A stretch of DNA of 64,000 nucleotides, taken from assembly GCA_037951105.1 (NCBI GenBank), contig JBAMJV010002956.1:1-64000 (forward strand), in the 5' to 3' direction. Each line of letters opens with the position of its first letter. Position 1 is the first letter of the stretch. A program made the position numbers and the translations under genes. The notes beneath the pieces were generated by a model. It had not been told where the DNA came from, ran no database searches, and worked only from the letters and a program-made list of their open reading frames with translations. The stretch comes from Echinarachnius parma. Its lineage: Eukaryota > Echinodermata > Echinoidea > Clypeasteroida > Echinarachniidae. Below, piece by piece: positions 46,567 through 56,737 of the stretch.

Positions 46567-48956
46567 GTAAGTCACGTCGAAGAAGAAATGTGTGAACAAA
46601 TCTGAGAGGATGCACATTTGTGATATCACTGATAATGTTTTTTTTTAATTGTTTCTCATTGCTTTTGTTTGCTTTGATTCCTGACTAAATTTACTTCTAT
46701 TCCTTTCAAAAATATATCATGGCCTTTACATAGATGGGTTGTTTACTTGTTATTCATATTGAGGGAGATACCTGAAACGGTTTAAATTCTAGACTGGGTG
46801 TACATGTTAGTTAAAATCCAGCGGAGGATAAACAAATAAAGGTCAGGGATTGTTAATGGGGACATTTCAAAGAATGGGGGGGGGGGGGGGGGGGGGGGGT
46901 GGGGGGAGATGATCCTTCTTGTTCCCTTGAGGATAGTACATTCAATATGTGGGATAATAGATAGCTTTTGGGGGCTTTACCCCTTGGCTGTAATATGAAG
47001 ACAGCAGTACAGGGTCAAAACAAAGTCAAAGTTCCTTGAGCAGTTTTAATGTGAAAAAAGAAATAAGAAATCAAAGTAAAACAAAGCATCATTATTATTT
47101 TTCTGTTTAGAGGCTCTACAAAATAACTAGTAACTATCCTTATTTTCCCTTTGAGAGGTACATGTACATGTAATGAGTGGGATAATCTGTGCACGATAAG
47201 TTTACTCCCCACGGCCCTCTTACTGATACCGAGAAGTCGGTATACATGTAAGACACATTAAATCCCCTGTTTTTCCATCTTTCCTCGAGCTAGTGGGATC
47301 TTAATCTACATGTATGCTCTCTAGTATGGGATGAGGGATGGGGGAGGGTGCTGGTGGGGCTGCTGGGGGGACAGCCCCCCCCCCCCCCCCTCTACTATTT
47401 GTAATAGTCTGTACTCTGTCACCCTCTCTCAAAAATGTTCTGTGACGACTGACCACTTCTCTTAATCCACATCTTCATTCACTTTGTCCTTTGCCAAGTA
47501 GCATACACAGGACATGACGTACATTGTACGTGTAGAATGTAGTTGAAGGACATTAAAACGTTGTCAACAACAAAAAACCCATCAGTCAATGGCAAGGATT
47601 TTAGAGAATAATAAAGGAGATACTTAACATTCCCTCGAGGGAACACGTGGGATTGTTGAGTTGGTTGCTCGGGGGAAGCAGTGTGGTGAAGCTTTGTTAT
47701 GAGCAGAACCTTGAGGGAAAAGGTTGCCGTGATCATGGCCACTGCCAAGAAATGTTTGGCGGCCAGGTTGATGATTAGTTGAACGGAATAATTGTAGAAA
47801 ACAAAACAGTGGAACAGGGTTAGATTTGTCCATACTTTGTAAAAATCAGTTTTCCAAATGGAAAATTTGTTGAGTCTTTTGTGAAGATGTGTGTAATTCA
47901 ATTATATGTTGTTGTTTTGGGTGTTTTGATGAGCACAAACTTTGGGGAATCTGGCTAAGGTGGGGGGGGGGGGGGTGGTGAGAGAAGAGGTGGGTGTTTG
48001 ATACCCCCTTCCATTTAGCAAGTTTGAAAGTGTTAAAACACCTGGTAAAAGAACCTATATCATCAATAATTGTTAGCCCAAATACCATGTTTGTTTTATT
48101 TTATAGATTGCTTTCTGTATTTTTGTTTTGTTGGTGGGGTGGGGGGGGGGGGGGGGGGCCGGCCGGGGGCTAGCCCCTGGCCTCAAGCACCCCCATCTGT
48201 ATGGCAGTGAATGGAAAGTGTTTACAACTACTTAACTACCCACCAATGTCATTTTCATGGTCTTCGATTGAAGTGATTTACAAATCATGAATGAAATGCG
48301 ATACGCATGTTTTCTGTGCATTGCCCACTCGGTAGAGTAGGCGATACTTGAAGATTCAAGGTAACCCACCCACAAACCACTTCAATATGAATAATGCATT
48401 ATTTACAATTTACAAACTTAGTACTATCATTGAGTAATTGAAATGCACGCCTGCACGTACACATGGACAATGTGTATACATGTGTACAATGGGTGTCAAA
48501 CCCACCCTCTTTTATCATGGATTTTAATGTACAAACTGGGTGGAGTCTAGTCTGTTCTAGTTAGCAAGTACCACGTAGTAACCACCTACTGACCTACATT
48601 ATACATTTTAAATTATAATACCACCTGTCTTTACTATAAAGATTATTGATCCATTTGTTCTTGTGATAAAGGATGTCAAGTTGCTCATTAAAATTCTTTG
48701 AAACCGTTGTAATATTTATTATATTTGTACCCACGCACGCCTGCATGATCATGGCACTTAGCCATAGATATATTGTAACCCCAAGTTCATTCTGTTTCTA
48801 ATCATTTGAGCAACTTGATCGTCATCGTTATCATTAGGTATGCGTGGTTGGTTACCCACACACATCTCTACACATTCATTTGAGTTTGACTACCCCTACC
48901 CACACTTTCTTCTGAAAATGTGTCACTGCTCCTACTCACACCCCTCAATTTAAAGA

Positions 48957-49137
48957 TACAGCCAAACCTGTCTTAGTGGCCACCTGTCTATAGCAGCCAA
49001 CCTGCCTATAATGGCCACAACAGGGATCGCCTGCAGAGGAAAACAATGTTACAGAACCTGTCTATAGAGGTCACCTGTCTACAGTGGCCACTTTTCTTGT
49101 TTCCCTTGGGTGGTCACTATACACAGGTTTGACAGTA
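48957..49137. mobile_element. MITE of the CAAACCTGT family, complete copy
   Basis: 181 bp from CAGCCAAACCTGTCTTAGTG to CACAGGTTTGACAGTA. It includes TAGCAGCCAACCTGCCTATA, GAACCTGTCTATAGAGGTCA and TGTCTACAGTGGCCACTTTT. It is a useful reference for the partial copies. Confidence 0.85.
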
Positions 49138-49574
49138 TGACATGACACTCTTTTGTTGTTACAACATAACGATAGTTCAAAACAACTTATCATTTGACTT
49201 TGATTTTGCTCATGGGTTTGAGCTAGACATTGCCTTGTAAGCAATCAATAGTTCACAACATTCTGGCTTGCCTGACATGGTTTATAACCAGGCAATTAAT
49301 AGCTTTGAGATCTCACTTTGGTACTCTTTAACTGATAGACTCTAAACTGAACTAATTCTTTCAATTACATGCAAGTTAGAACTTCTTTAAAAAAAGGATG
49401 TCCAGTTTCTTCAATACAAGGTTTAGTGAAGCGTCGGAACGCGAGTTAACGTGCAATACTCCTCAGCCAAGCGAAAACTCGAAAAACTTCCGTGAACCGC
49501 TTCGGTGATGCGAGTCATAGTGGGGATATCCCTTGTACCAGATACATGTAGTTGAGTCAGTTCCGCCCGCTAGA

Positions 49575-50165
49575 TGCGGGGGAGGGCGTCCGTCGCACGT
49601 AGACCACGGTGTCTCTCATCTCGGCAAACTTTGGCTGGTAGCCAAGCTACTACTATATTGTGGGTGAGAGTGATAAAGGCGTAGTGGTGTAGCCACGGGT
49701 GGGGGGGGGGGGCGTGTGACCCCCTATAGCGGGGGAGGGCGTCGCACGTAGACCACGGTGTCTCCCATCTCGGCAAACTTTGGCTGGTAGCCAAGCTACT
49801 ACTACAATTGTGGGTGAGAGTGATAAAGGCGTAGGGGCGTAGCTACGGGTGGGGGGGGGGCATGTGACCCCCTATAGCGGGGGAGGGCGTTCGCCGCACG
49901 TAGACCACGGTGTCTCCCATCTCGGCAAACTTTGGCTGGTAGTCAAGCTACTACTATATAGTGGGTGAGAGTGATAAAGGCGTAGTGGCGTAGCTACGGG
50001 TGGGGGTGGGGGGGGGAGGGGCATGTGATACCAATAGCGGGGGAGGGGGGAGGGCGTCACACGAGACATGTAGTGTCTCCCATCTCAGTAAACTTTGGCT
50101 GGTAGTCAAGCTACTACTTTATTGTGGGTGAGAGTGATAAAGCGCAGATGCGTAGCTACGGGTGG
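49575..50165. repeat. Minisatellite, about 150-bp unit, 4 copies
   Basis: Units start with GCGGGGGAGGGCGT and contain CGTAGACCACGGTGTCTC, AACTTTGGCTGGTAG, CAAGCTACTACT, GTGGGTGAGAGTGATAAAG and a G-run of 9-11. Starts lie near 49,577, 49,729, 49,877 and 50,037. Periods are about 150-160 bp. The last copy is the most diverged. A C-run tract (50,176-50,212) follows. Confidence 0.9.
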
Positions 50166-51662
50166 GCAGCATGTGCCCCCCCCCCCCCACCCCCCCCCCC
50201 CCCCCCCCCTCCCAATAGTTTGAGAAAAAAAAATAAAAACATAAGGGGAAAATCAGTGTAGAGAATACATACAGCAGTGCTCCACCTTAAACTTTTTTAA
50301 TGGCCCTTTGGTCCACTTAGTAACCAACAAACATGTTTTCCATAAATGATTGAATGTAAAGCTTGTACATGTTTACAGATTGAATTATAAACAAATATGA
50401 AGTTCCTGTCTATTTTTTGTGTCCTTTTCTTTTGTTGCTTGCTACATATGAAAGCCGAGATTTGCAGAGTGCAGTGTGACGTCAAAATCTTTAAAATTTG
50501 ATAACAACTCCTCATTTATCTATGTGCCATCTGCCAAACAATTTACATTTAAAAGATTACACGGAAAGAAGAAATATGAGAAATGTGACGCACAGACACT
50601 GAATGAGATTAACACATGAACTTACATTGTTCTCTCGTAGTTGAACAATTATTCAGTTGCCCGATCGGGCAAGTAAACAAGACAATTTATGAAATTTGAC
50701 TTGCCCAACACCAATTTTTACCCGACATTGTAGATAGGAGACAAGAGAACCTGTCTATAATTAAGACAAGTATAAAGACCACGTTTTCCTGCACATATTC
50801 CTTTCGTGGCCATTATAGTGTGGAAAAAAGGTTTGACTGTATTTGCATGGATACTACAGTATCTATGGTATACATGTGTGTGATTATTATTTATAAGTTT
50901 TAAATGGAAAAGGGATACATCGTCATGCGTGTCCGATCGTGATCGGAATTTGACGATGTGTTATGGTTGGGTAGTAGATGCAATATAGTCTAACCCCTTC
51001 TTGTAAAATGGTACATCTGTTGACGTCAGGATTCGTATTGCCTTTCGGAAGTAGGACTACTACATTATTCATGGACGTGTTGTTTTGTATGCTAGATGTT
51101 GTCAGTCGGCGATGGAGTTCACGTTAGGGACAGTCATTATAAAGACAATTATAAGAAATGAAAGGGCTGGAGAGAGAAATGTTGGATGACAGATGCGTTT
51201 GAGAAAAAATGAGATGGAAAGTGATTTGAAGTCGTCAAGACACTATACATTGTACAAATTGATAAAGAGCTAAAGAGAGAAATATTGGGTGAGAATGTGT
51301 GGAGAAAATATGCGTTGGAAAGAGATTTTAGTATTTTACATATAAGTTGGGGAGAGTTTTCAAGAAAGTATGAGAATTGAGAAAGGAGAAGGGTGGATGG
51401 AGAAACGATAAGTGTATAGGGATGACAAAAAGAGAGAAAGAAAGCAAGTAAAATTATGGGCTTTGATAACATTCATGTAATGCATTTTTAATTTTGTTTG
51501 TATGAATTTCTTGATTTGCCCTTTTGTGATAATGTGTGCAATAATGAATTGTAATACTTTATTTGATAAACATGTAAGTTAGCTATCTTGTTTGTGTGTT
51601 TTTTGTTTTTTGTACAGTAGAAAATGGTTAAATATTTTCATATTTTCTATAATCTTTTGCAG

Positions 51663-51693
51663 GGAAGTCAGAGCTTTCGAGCAGGTGCATAAA
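51663..51693 (+). pseudogene. Decayed copy of the start of the 52,013 exon (1)
   Basis: After a TTGCAG acceptor-like site, about 30 bases match the start of the true exon: GGAAGTCAGAGCTTTCGAGC against GGCGGTCAGAGCCTTCCAGC, then AGGTG. In the same frame it reads through seven similar residues and stops at TGA after a Lys codon. Part of the upstream intron (CATATTTTCTA) is also shared. It is a nonfunctional exon fragment. Confidence 0.65.
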
Positions 51694-51868
51694 TGAGAAC
51701 AAATCATTTTCTTTTATTTTCTCAGCTCTATTTGACTTAACATTTGATTACATTGAATAACCTTTTTTTAGCGGATACGCAGTTCTCAGTAGTGTTTTGT
51801 TTATTATTTCTTTCAAAGATATATAGTTTATTTTGTTGTCATATCATTATCAATAAATGAATGTGCAG

Positions 51869-51900
51869 GATGATCAGATCATTCCACCAGGTGCTGTATC
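51869..51900 (+). pseudogene. Decayed copy of the start of the 52,013 exon (2)
   Basis: Following GTGCAG, the bases GATGATCAGATCATTCCACC then AGGTGCTGTAT match the true exon's start with several substitutions. Similarity ends after about 32 bases. With the copy at 51,663 it shows that this exon's 5' boundary was duplicated at least twice. Confidence 0.55.
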
Positions 51901-52012
51901 CTTCATGTATACACTGTATGGGAACAAATAATGTTCTTAAATGAGTTCTTATTGTTTTTTGTTATTTATGGTCATATTTTCTAAATTCAGTTCTCTTTTC
52001 TATATTTTTCAG

Positions 52013-52188
52013 GGCGGTCAGAGCCTTCCAGCAGGTGCTGTACATTGACCCAGGCTTCAGCCGAGCCAACGAGGTCCACCTACGACTGGGGCACATGTTC
52101 AAGGTCAACTCGGACTTTGACTCGAGTCTCAAGCACTACCAGTTGGCCCTCATCGACAACAGCCCGTGCACCCTGTCCAAGCCACAGA
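52013..52188 (+). CDS. UTX/KDM6A TPR exon ([11 protein letters not shown]...)
   Basis: This exon encodes part of the TPR scaffold of UTX, the JmjC demethylase that removes methyl groups from H3K27 and works in MLL3/4 COMPASS complexes in the nucleus. The acceptor is TTTTTCAG|G and the donor CACAGA|GTAAGT. One leading base, 58 codons and one trailing base make 176 nt (phase 2 in, phase 1 out). Recognisable segments are [31 protein letters not shown] and [12 protein letters not shown], which match vertebrate UTX almost residue for residue (about residues 150-205 of the human protein). The exon is GC-rich against AT-rich introns. In canonical UTX the split first codon would be Trp (TG|G). Confidence 0.92.
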
Positions 52189-52520
52189 GTAAGTCATTTC
52201 ATTTTATTAATTTGTGTCTCCTAGATGTAAAAAATGTCCCATCGGCCATCGCTTGATTGTTGTAATGGCTGCAGAGCTGCCAAGTCTTCCTGATTTCGCA
52301 GAAGACTTCCTGAAAATAGACCAAGATTACTGCATGGGATAGCCAATCTTCTTGATTATCAAAAAATTATTGTCATTAGGTTGTATGGATTTTATAGATA
52401 TCTTCCTCGTTTCTGATGAAATTTCCCCAAATCTGCCCGATTGTTGAATTTCAATGTTGGTAGCTCTGTGGTGGCTGTCTCGTTGACAAGAGTCAAGAGT
52501 AAGTCATTCAAATAATACAG

Positions 52521-52984
52521 TACAGTCAAACCTGTGTATAGTGACCATCCAAGGGATACAAGAAAAAGTGGCCACTGTAGACAAGTGACCTCTATACAGG
52601 GATGTAAGTTTTCCGTATTTTGACGGAAATCCGGATTTATTTTTTTTATTTTTTTTTTTGATCGACAAACGCGTCCGTAATTACAAATTACAATCAAAAC
52701 CTATCCATCATGTTACTAAAAACCGCAAAGTTCAAAGGCAAATTTGCAAAATTTTCCTGCAGGGGCGCAGCTATGGGGCAAGGGCGCTGCCCCTGCAACC
52801 CCGCCAGGGGACTACCGCCCCCTGGACCCCCAGTTTCTGGATTTTTTTTTTAGCTCCACTTAATCCCTGCTCTATAGACAGGTTCCACAACACTGTTTTC
52901 CTTTGCAAGGGAACACTTTTGGTGGCCAGTATAGGCAGGTTGGCTGCTATAAACGGATGGCCGCTAAGACCGGTTAGGCTGTAC
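52521..52984. mobile_element. CAAACCTGT-family MITE split by a hAT-like MITE
   Basis: The left part (52,521-52,596) begins TACAGTCAAACCTGTGTATA. The right part (52,870-52,984) has GACAGGTTCCACAAC and GGCAGGTTGGCTGCTATA. The parts are separated by a 273-bp element and overlap by the duplicated CTCTATA, as expected for a target duplication. Confidence 0.85.
52597..52869. mobile_element. Nested hAT-like MITE (CAGGGAT ends)
   Basis: 273 bp from CAGGGATGTAAGT to ACTTAATCCCTG, flanked by CTCTATA on both sides (52,590-52,596 and 52,870-52,876). CAGGG/CCCTG ends with a 7-8 bp duplication are characteristic of hAT elements. The interior includes a GC-rich block GGGGCAAGGGCGCTGCCCC. No transposase. 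Confidence 0.8.
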
Positions 52985-53220
52985 TTGAAATTGGTACAGG
53001 TCCGCTTGGCCAGGGGCTACTAAAATTAAGCTTCTGGCCACCAATTTTCATTATTCCTAAATACCACTGGCTTGAACCGGGCAACCAAATATAACACAAT
53101 ATGTTATGGTTTTCTTTGTTTTGGGGCACCAGATTCAGGTTTTGGGCCACTAGAATTTGACAAATCTTGTTTTTGCTTGCCCGACTTGGCCACAAGGCAA
53201 ACAAATTAATTTCTAGCATT
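52975..53220. repeat. Relative of the 2,663-4,027 element's end
   Basis: Contains GGCCAGGGGCTACTAAAATT, TTCTGGCCACC, TTGGGCCACTAGAATTTGAC and GCCCGACTTGGCCAC, ending AAATTAATTTCTAGCATTGA. In the minus-strand reading frame the product (for example VAQNLNLVPQNKEN) aligns with that of 3,890-4,020 (WWPETKIYWPEENKE). It is an old dispersed repeat. Confidence 0.5.
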
Positions 53221-54164
53221 GAATTATAGACTGTTTTTGCATATTTATATTGATATTTTATGCATAGATCTTAAAAACAAAAGATGTTTCAGAGGCAAAA
53301 AACCTTGACAAAGAAGTCTTGGATACCCATGGATGAATTTGATATGGATTAAAATGTTCAGCAAATGAGGATGGCCAAAATCATATTCTTATTATAATGT
53401 TATATTTTTAAATCATTCTGGACCTTTGTAATCCTTGGAAACATATATGAAATAACAAATATTTGTTCTGTTTTATCCTTTATTCAATTGGTATTTTCTC
53501 ATATCATTTGAAGTCACGAGCAAGTTTTGTTCCAACTTTGTACTTTCTATGTACTTGAATGCACATTTTGTAGTTAACCATGTGGCTACAAATCCTGTAG
53601 GAGGGGAATACCCATAACAAACCCACCTGAAATCAATACCCTGTGTTAGTCTTTGAGAGCAGACCCTTGGCATCAGCTGCTCTTCAGCAGCTAGTGTATT
53701 GCTTTTCACTTGGTCTGTTACCTTTGTGTCTATTACCATATTTCTGATACTAACAAACACAGAATGTTTACAATTAGGATTATGGATTAGGATTAGGATT
53801 ATGGTTAGGTTTATGGTTAGGGCAAAGTGTGCGGTTGAGCATAGACCTTCCCAGTATACGCACACATTAAAGTTTGCAAGAATCTTCAAGTTTGAAGGAG
53901 GCAAACGATACAAGCAGAAGAAGAAGTGGAGAAAAGTGTCTGAAAGACCAGACTACTATGTAAACACGCTATGACAACGATATATTGAAGGTTATTGTTG
54001 TGAATAGATAAGTGGGTGGAGTCTTTGCTATGTTTACACTTCATCAACTGATAGAAATAAATGATTTTCATGAATGGAACAGAAACTTATACTCAAATAT
54101 CTCATGAGGAAATGACATAGGCAAACTTCAGGAAGGAAAATGAACATTGATATTGAAAATTGAT

Positions 54165-54617
54165 TTAAAGGACGCCAACGTTATGAGATAATTGTTTCGA
54201 TGTGCGATAAAGATTAGTTTTAGCTACTTTCAATCGCTAAAAATTATGTAAAGTTGTATATCAGAATTTGTAAACTCATTAACTAATAACAACCTGAAAT
54301 ACAAGATATATCCCAGATATACCACCACCAGGTATAAGACAAATTATACGGTCCCTGTTTGTATACTAGTGCAAAATGTCATTACTTTGAAAAAAATAAA
54401 AATAGAATATCACTTGAAACACAATTTCCTGTATTGATTAAATAGATTTCCTAAATAAATATTTTGTACAAAAAATTTGAGTGAATTACTTTGAAAAAAA
54501 TAAAAATAGAATATCACTTGAAACACAATTTCCTGTATTGATTAAATAGATTTCCTAAATAAATATTTTGTACAAAAAATTTGAGTGAATTCTTTTTGGG
54601 CTATTATCCCCCTTTAA
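54165..54617. mobile_element. Possible degenerate TTAA element
   Basis: TTAAAGGACGCC on the left and CCCCCTTTAA on the right would give TTAAAGG ends, but the inner bases do not pair beyond that. It encloses an exact 104-bp duplication. Weak call. Confidence 0.3.
54381..54588. repeat. Perfect 104-bp tandem duplication
   Basis: 54,381-54,484 and 54,485-54,588 appear identical, starting ATTACTTTGAAAAAAATAAA. Lack of differences points to recent origin (or an assembly artefact). Confidence 0.9.
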
Positions 54618-55089
54618 TCTCAGATGATAGTAAATGAGGAAGTGCAAACTTGTGACTGCCGGAAAATGAATGTGTTTTCCCCCCCGAAGTGCGGTTGGAA
54701 ATAGACTTGGCACATGTTACTATTCATAGCACATCCACTCTTTGGGGATAGTATGACCGGAAGAAGCGAAATAAATAGAATTTGAGCATTTTCATTTTCC
54801 CGTGGTATACATGCAATTCATAAATACTCTCATTGGCCTGCAATATTTATCACTGGCATGTCATTCCAGTTTCGGTGGGAGTATTTAATTGGGAGAAAGC
54901 CAAAATTTGTTCTGTTCGTGGATGATTTTTCCGGAATATCCCTCGCATGTTACAACAACGCTGGAAATTTGTTAGATACATTACTGATTACATCATCAAA
55001 GGAAGTTTCATTTCTCTCTTGGTGTTTTATTCTGTGCAGTCATAATGAGTGAGTTTTATATTTGTGTTTCTTTTTTCCCTTTTTCCTTT

Positions 55090-55500
55090 TTTTTTTTTGG
55101 GGGGGGGGGGTGAGGGGGGGGGGTTGGGGTTGGTAGGGTATATCAAGATTTTGATTTTAAAAAGATGATAGAGAATTTATTGTCCTGTGTTATCAATCAC
55201 TGTTCACATTTAGATTCTTCATGATTGTTCAGTTGTTGTTTTTTCAATTGATTTTAAGTAATTTATAATCATTGTTCTCCTTTTTTTGGGGGGGGGGGGG
55301 GGGGGGAGGGGGGGTTAGTAGGATATCATCAAGATTTCAATATTAAAATGATGTCAGAGAACTACATTGTACTTGTCCTTTTGTTATCAATCATTTGTTC
55401 TCATTTATATTCTTCATAATTGTTCTTTTTTTTATTTTTTTTTATTGACTTTAAGTGATTTATAATCATTGTTCTCCTTTCTTTTTCTTTTTTTCTTTTT
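55090..55500. repeat. Imperfect tandem duplication in the intron
   Basis: Two units of about 200 bp share a G-run, GATATCATCAAGATTT-like text, ATTATCAATCA, ATTCTTCATAATTGTTC and TTATAATCATTGTTCTCCTT. The second unit ends in the acceptor tract of the 35-nt exon. Confidence 0.75.
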
Positions 55501-55506
55501 CTGCAG

Positions 55507-55541
55507 TAAAATTTCACATAGCTCATCTGAATGAAGTCCAG
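55507..55541 (+). CDS. UTX/KDM6A 35-nt TPR microexon
   Basis: Acceptor TTTTTCTGCAG|TA and donor GTCCAG|GTGAGT. The two leading bases complete Ile with the last A of the previous exon, then 11 codons follow. The product IKFHIAHLNEVQ matches vertebrate UTX IQFHIAHLYETQ. It is too short for ORF detection and was found from the phase and the family sequence. Exits in phase 0. Confidence 0.9.
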
Positions 55542-55955
55542 GTGAGTTTATTGATTATTTTCTCGTTATGATTTTTGTTGAAAATAGTGTTGAAAATTTG
55601 AATTTGTTGACAAGTTCATAAACAAAATTATAAGATGCATTCTTTATTAATAAGCATGTATGCATTTTGTTTAAGTGTTGACAAGTTCATTATAATAAAA
55701 GTTACTACTTAAATGTTTGTATACAGTATGCATATCTTGAGTGTTGACAATTTAATTGTAAATAAATAGTAACATTATTAATTTATTGTATGCATACTTT
55801 TGTTGACTATGATGTTTGTGTATTGAAAGAATCCACTAATTTGTTTACTAATTAATACGTATAAATGTTATAGAAACAACGAAATGACAACAGTTGTATT
55901 TGACAATGATTATTTTGGTTAACATTATTTTTGTTTTGTTTGCTCATATCAGCAG

Positions 55956-56049
55956 GACAAACACAAGGTCGCCAAGGAATCTTACGAGTCCATCTTGTGT
56001 CAGGACCCACTACCTGAGGGCCTGAAAGCAACCACATTTAGACAGCTGG
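55956..56049 (+). CDS. UTX/KDM6A TPR exon, first copy
   Basis: 94 nt from CAGCAG|GAC to GCTGG|GTAAGT. The product starts DKHKVAKESYESIL and ends TTFRQLG, aligned with vertebrate RKYHSAKEAYEQLL...QQLG. Enters in phase 0 and leaves in phase 1, which joins exactly to the exon at 62,590 (G|GT). The acceptor is a tandem NAGNAG (55,950-55,955); use of the first AG would add one Gln. Four further copies of this exon's last 81 bases follow within 640 bp. Confidence 0.92.
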
Positions 56050-56108
56050 GTAAGTCCCACACATTGCATTTCATGTTACTCACAATGCAATTGAAATATT
56101 TCACTCAG

Positions 56109-56210
56109 TCCCTTACATTGCTATTTATGTTGCTAAGGAATCTTACGAGTCCATCTTGTGTCAGGACCCGCTACCTGAGGGCCTGAAAGCAACCACATTT
56201 AGACAGCTGG
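56109..56210 (+). CDS. UTX TPR exon, tandem copy 2 (splicing unproven)
   Basis: Between an AG at 56,107-56,108 and the donor GTAAGT at 56,211 lie 102 open bases. They begin with eight codons of former intron (PYIAIYV) and then repeat AKESYESIL...TTFRQLG exactly. Read as an exon it would be phase 1 in and phase 1 out, inserting 34 residues after copy 1. It could not replace copy 1, because the upstream exon ends in phase 0. The acceptor tract is weak. Whether it is used is unknown. Confidence 0.4.
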
Positions 56211-56265
56211 GTAAGTCCCACACATTGCATTTCATGTTACACCAAAGGCAAAAATATTTACTCAG

Positions 56266-56367
56266 TCCCATATATTGCTATTTATGTTGCCAAGGAATCT
56301 TACGAGTCCATCTTGTGTCAGGACCCGCTACCTGAGGGCCTGAAAGCAACCACATTTAGACAGCTGG
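56266..56367 (+). CDS. UTX TPR exon, tandem copy 3 (splicing unproven)
   Basis: 102 open bases between TTTACTCAG and GTAAGT, again phase 1-1. The product is the same as copy 2 apart from the spelling of a few codons. The upstream AAAGGCAAAAATA sequence is purine-rich and would be a poor polypyrimidine tract. Confidence 0.4.
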
Positions 56368-56422
56368 GTAAGTCCCACACATTGCATTTCATGTTACACC
56401 AAAGGCAAAAATATTTACTCAG

Positions 56423-56524
56423 TCCCATATATTGCTATTTATGTTGCCAAGGAATCTTACGAGTCCATCTTGTGTCAGGACCCGCTATCAGAGGGCCTGA
56501 AAGCAACCACATTTAGACAGCTGG
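56423..56524 (+). CDS. UTX TPR exon, tandem copy 4 (splicing unproven)
   Basis: 102 open bases, phase 1-1, nearly identical to copy 3, with CTACCTGAG changed to CTATCAGAG (Pro to Ser). Donor and acceptor-like sites are intact. Confidence 0.4.
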
Positions 56525-56578
56525 GTAAGTCCCACACATTGCATTTCATGTTTCACACAAGGCAAAAATAATACTCAG

Positions 56579-56683
56579 TCCCATATTTTGCTATTTATGT
56601 TGCCAAGGAATCTTACGAGTCCATCTTGTGTCGGGACGGGTCCCTATCAGAGGGCCTAAAATCAACCACATTTAGACAGCTGG
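56579..56683 (+). CDS. UTX TPR exon, tandem copy 5 (splicing unproven)
   Basis: 105 open bases, phase 1-1. It is the most diverged copy: GACGGGTCC replaces GACCCG, a 3-base in-frame gain, and GCA becomes TCA (Ala to Ser). No stop codon. Donor GTAAGT is preserved. Confidence 0.4.
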
Positions 56684-56737
56684 GTAAGTCCCACACATTG
56701 CATTTCATGGTACTCACACTACAAAAAATGGCCTTAT

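Larger units (their letters stand above)
46567..52012 (+). other. Presumed intron between acidic exon and first UTX exon
   Basis: 5.4 kb without a recognised exon. It contains G-runs (46,876-46,899, 47,960-47,974, 48,139-48,158), a CAAACCTGT MITE (48,957-49,137), a minisatellite (49,575-50,165), a GGGCAAGT repeat fragment (50,655-50,735) and two decayed copies of the next exon's start (51,663 and 51,869). The UTX exons for the first TPR units were looked for here and not found. Confidence 0.45.
53221..55506 (+). other. Remainder of intron before the 35-nt exon
   Basis: Holds telomere-like TTAGGATTAGG text (53,775-53,825), a possible TTAA-flanked element (54,165-54,617) and two tandem duplications (54,381-54,588; 55,090-55,500). 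No further exon. The final 60 bases are almost all T/C, a strong polypyrimidine tract. Confidence 0.5.

Noticed and set aside
53775..53825. Interstitial telomere repeat
   Set aside because: Only degenerate TTAGGATTAGG/TTATGGTTAGG text over 50 bases. The same applies to 5,637-5,665 and 61,290-61,320.
56109..56683. CRISPR-like array (regular repeats with spacers)
   Set aside because: The repeats are 80-100 bp copies of a coding exon with near-identical intron spacers in animal DNA. CRISPR repeats are shorter and their spacers are unique.
56109..56683. Mutually exclusive exons in UTX
   Set aside because: The exon before the array ends in phase 0 and the extra copies start in phase 1, so they cannot replace copy 1 without a frameshift. 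Only cumulative inclusion would keep the frame.
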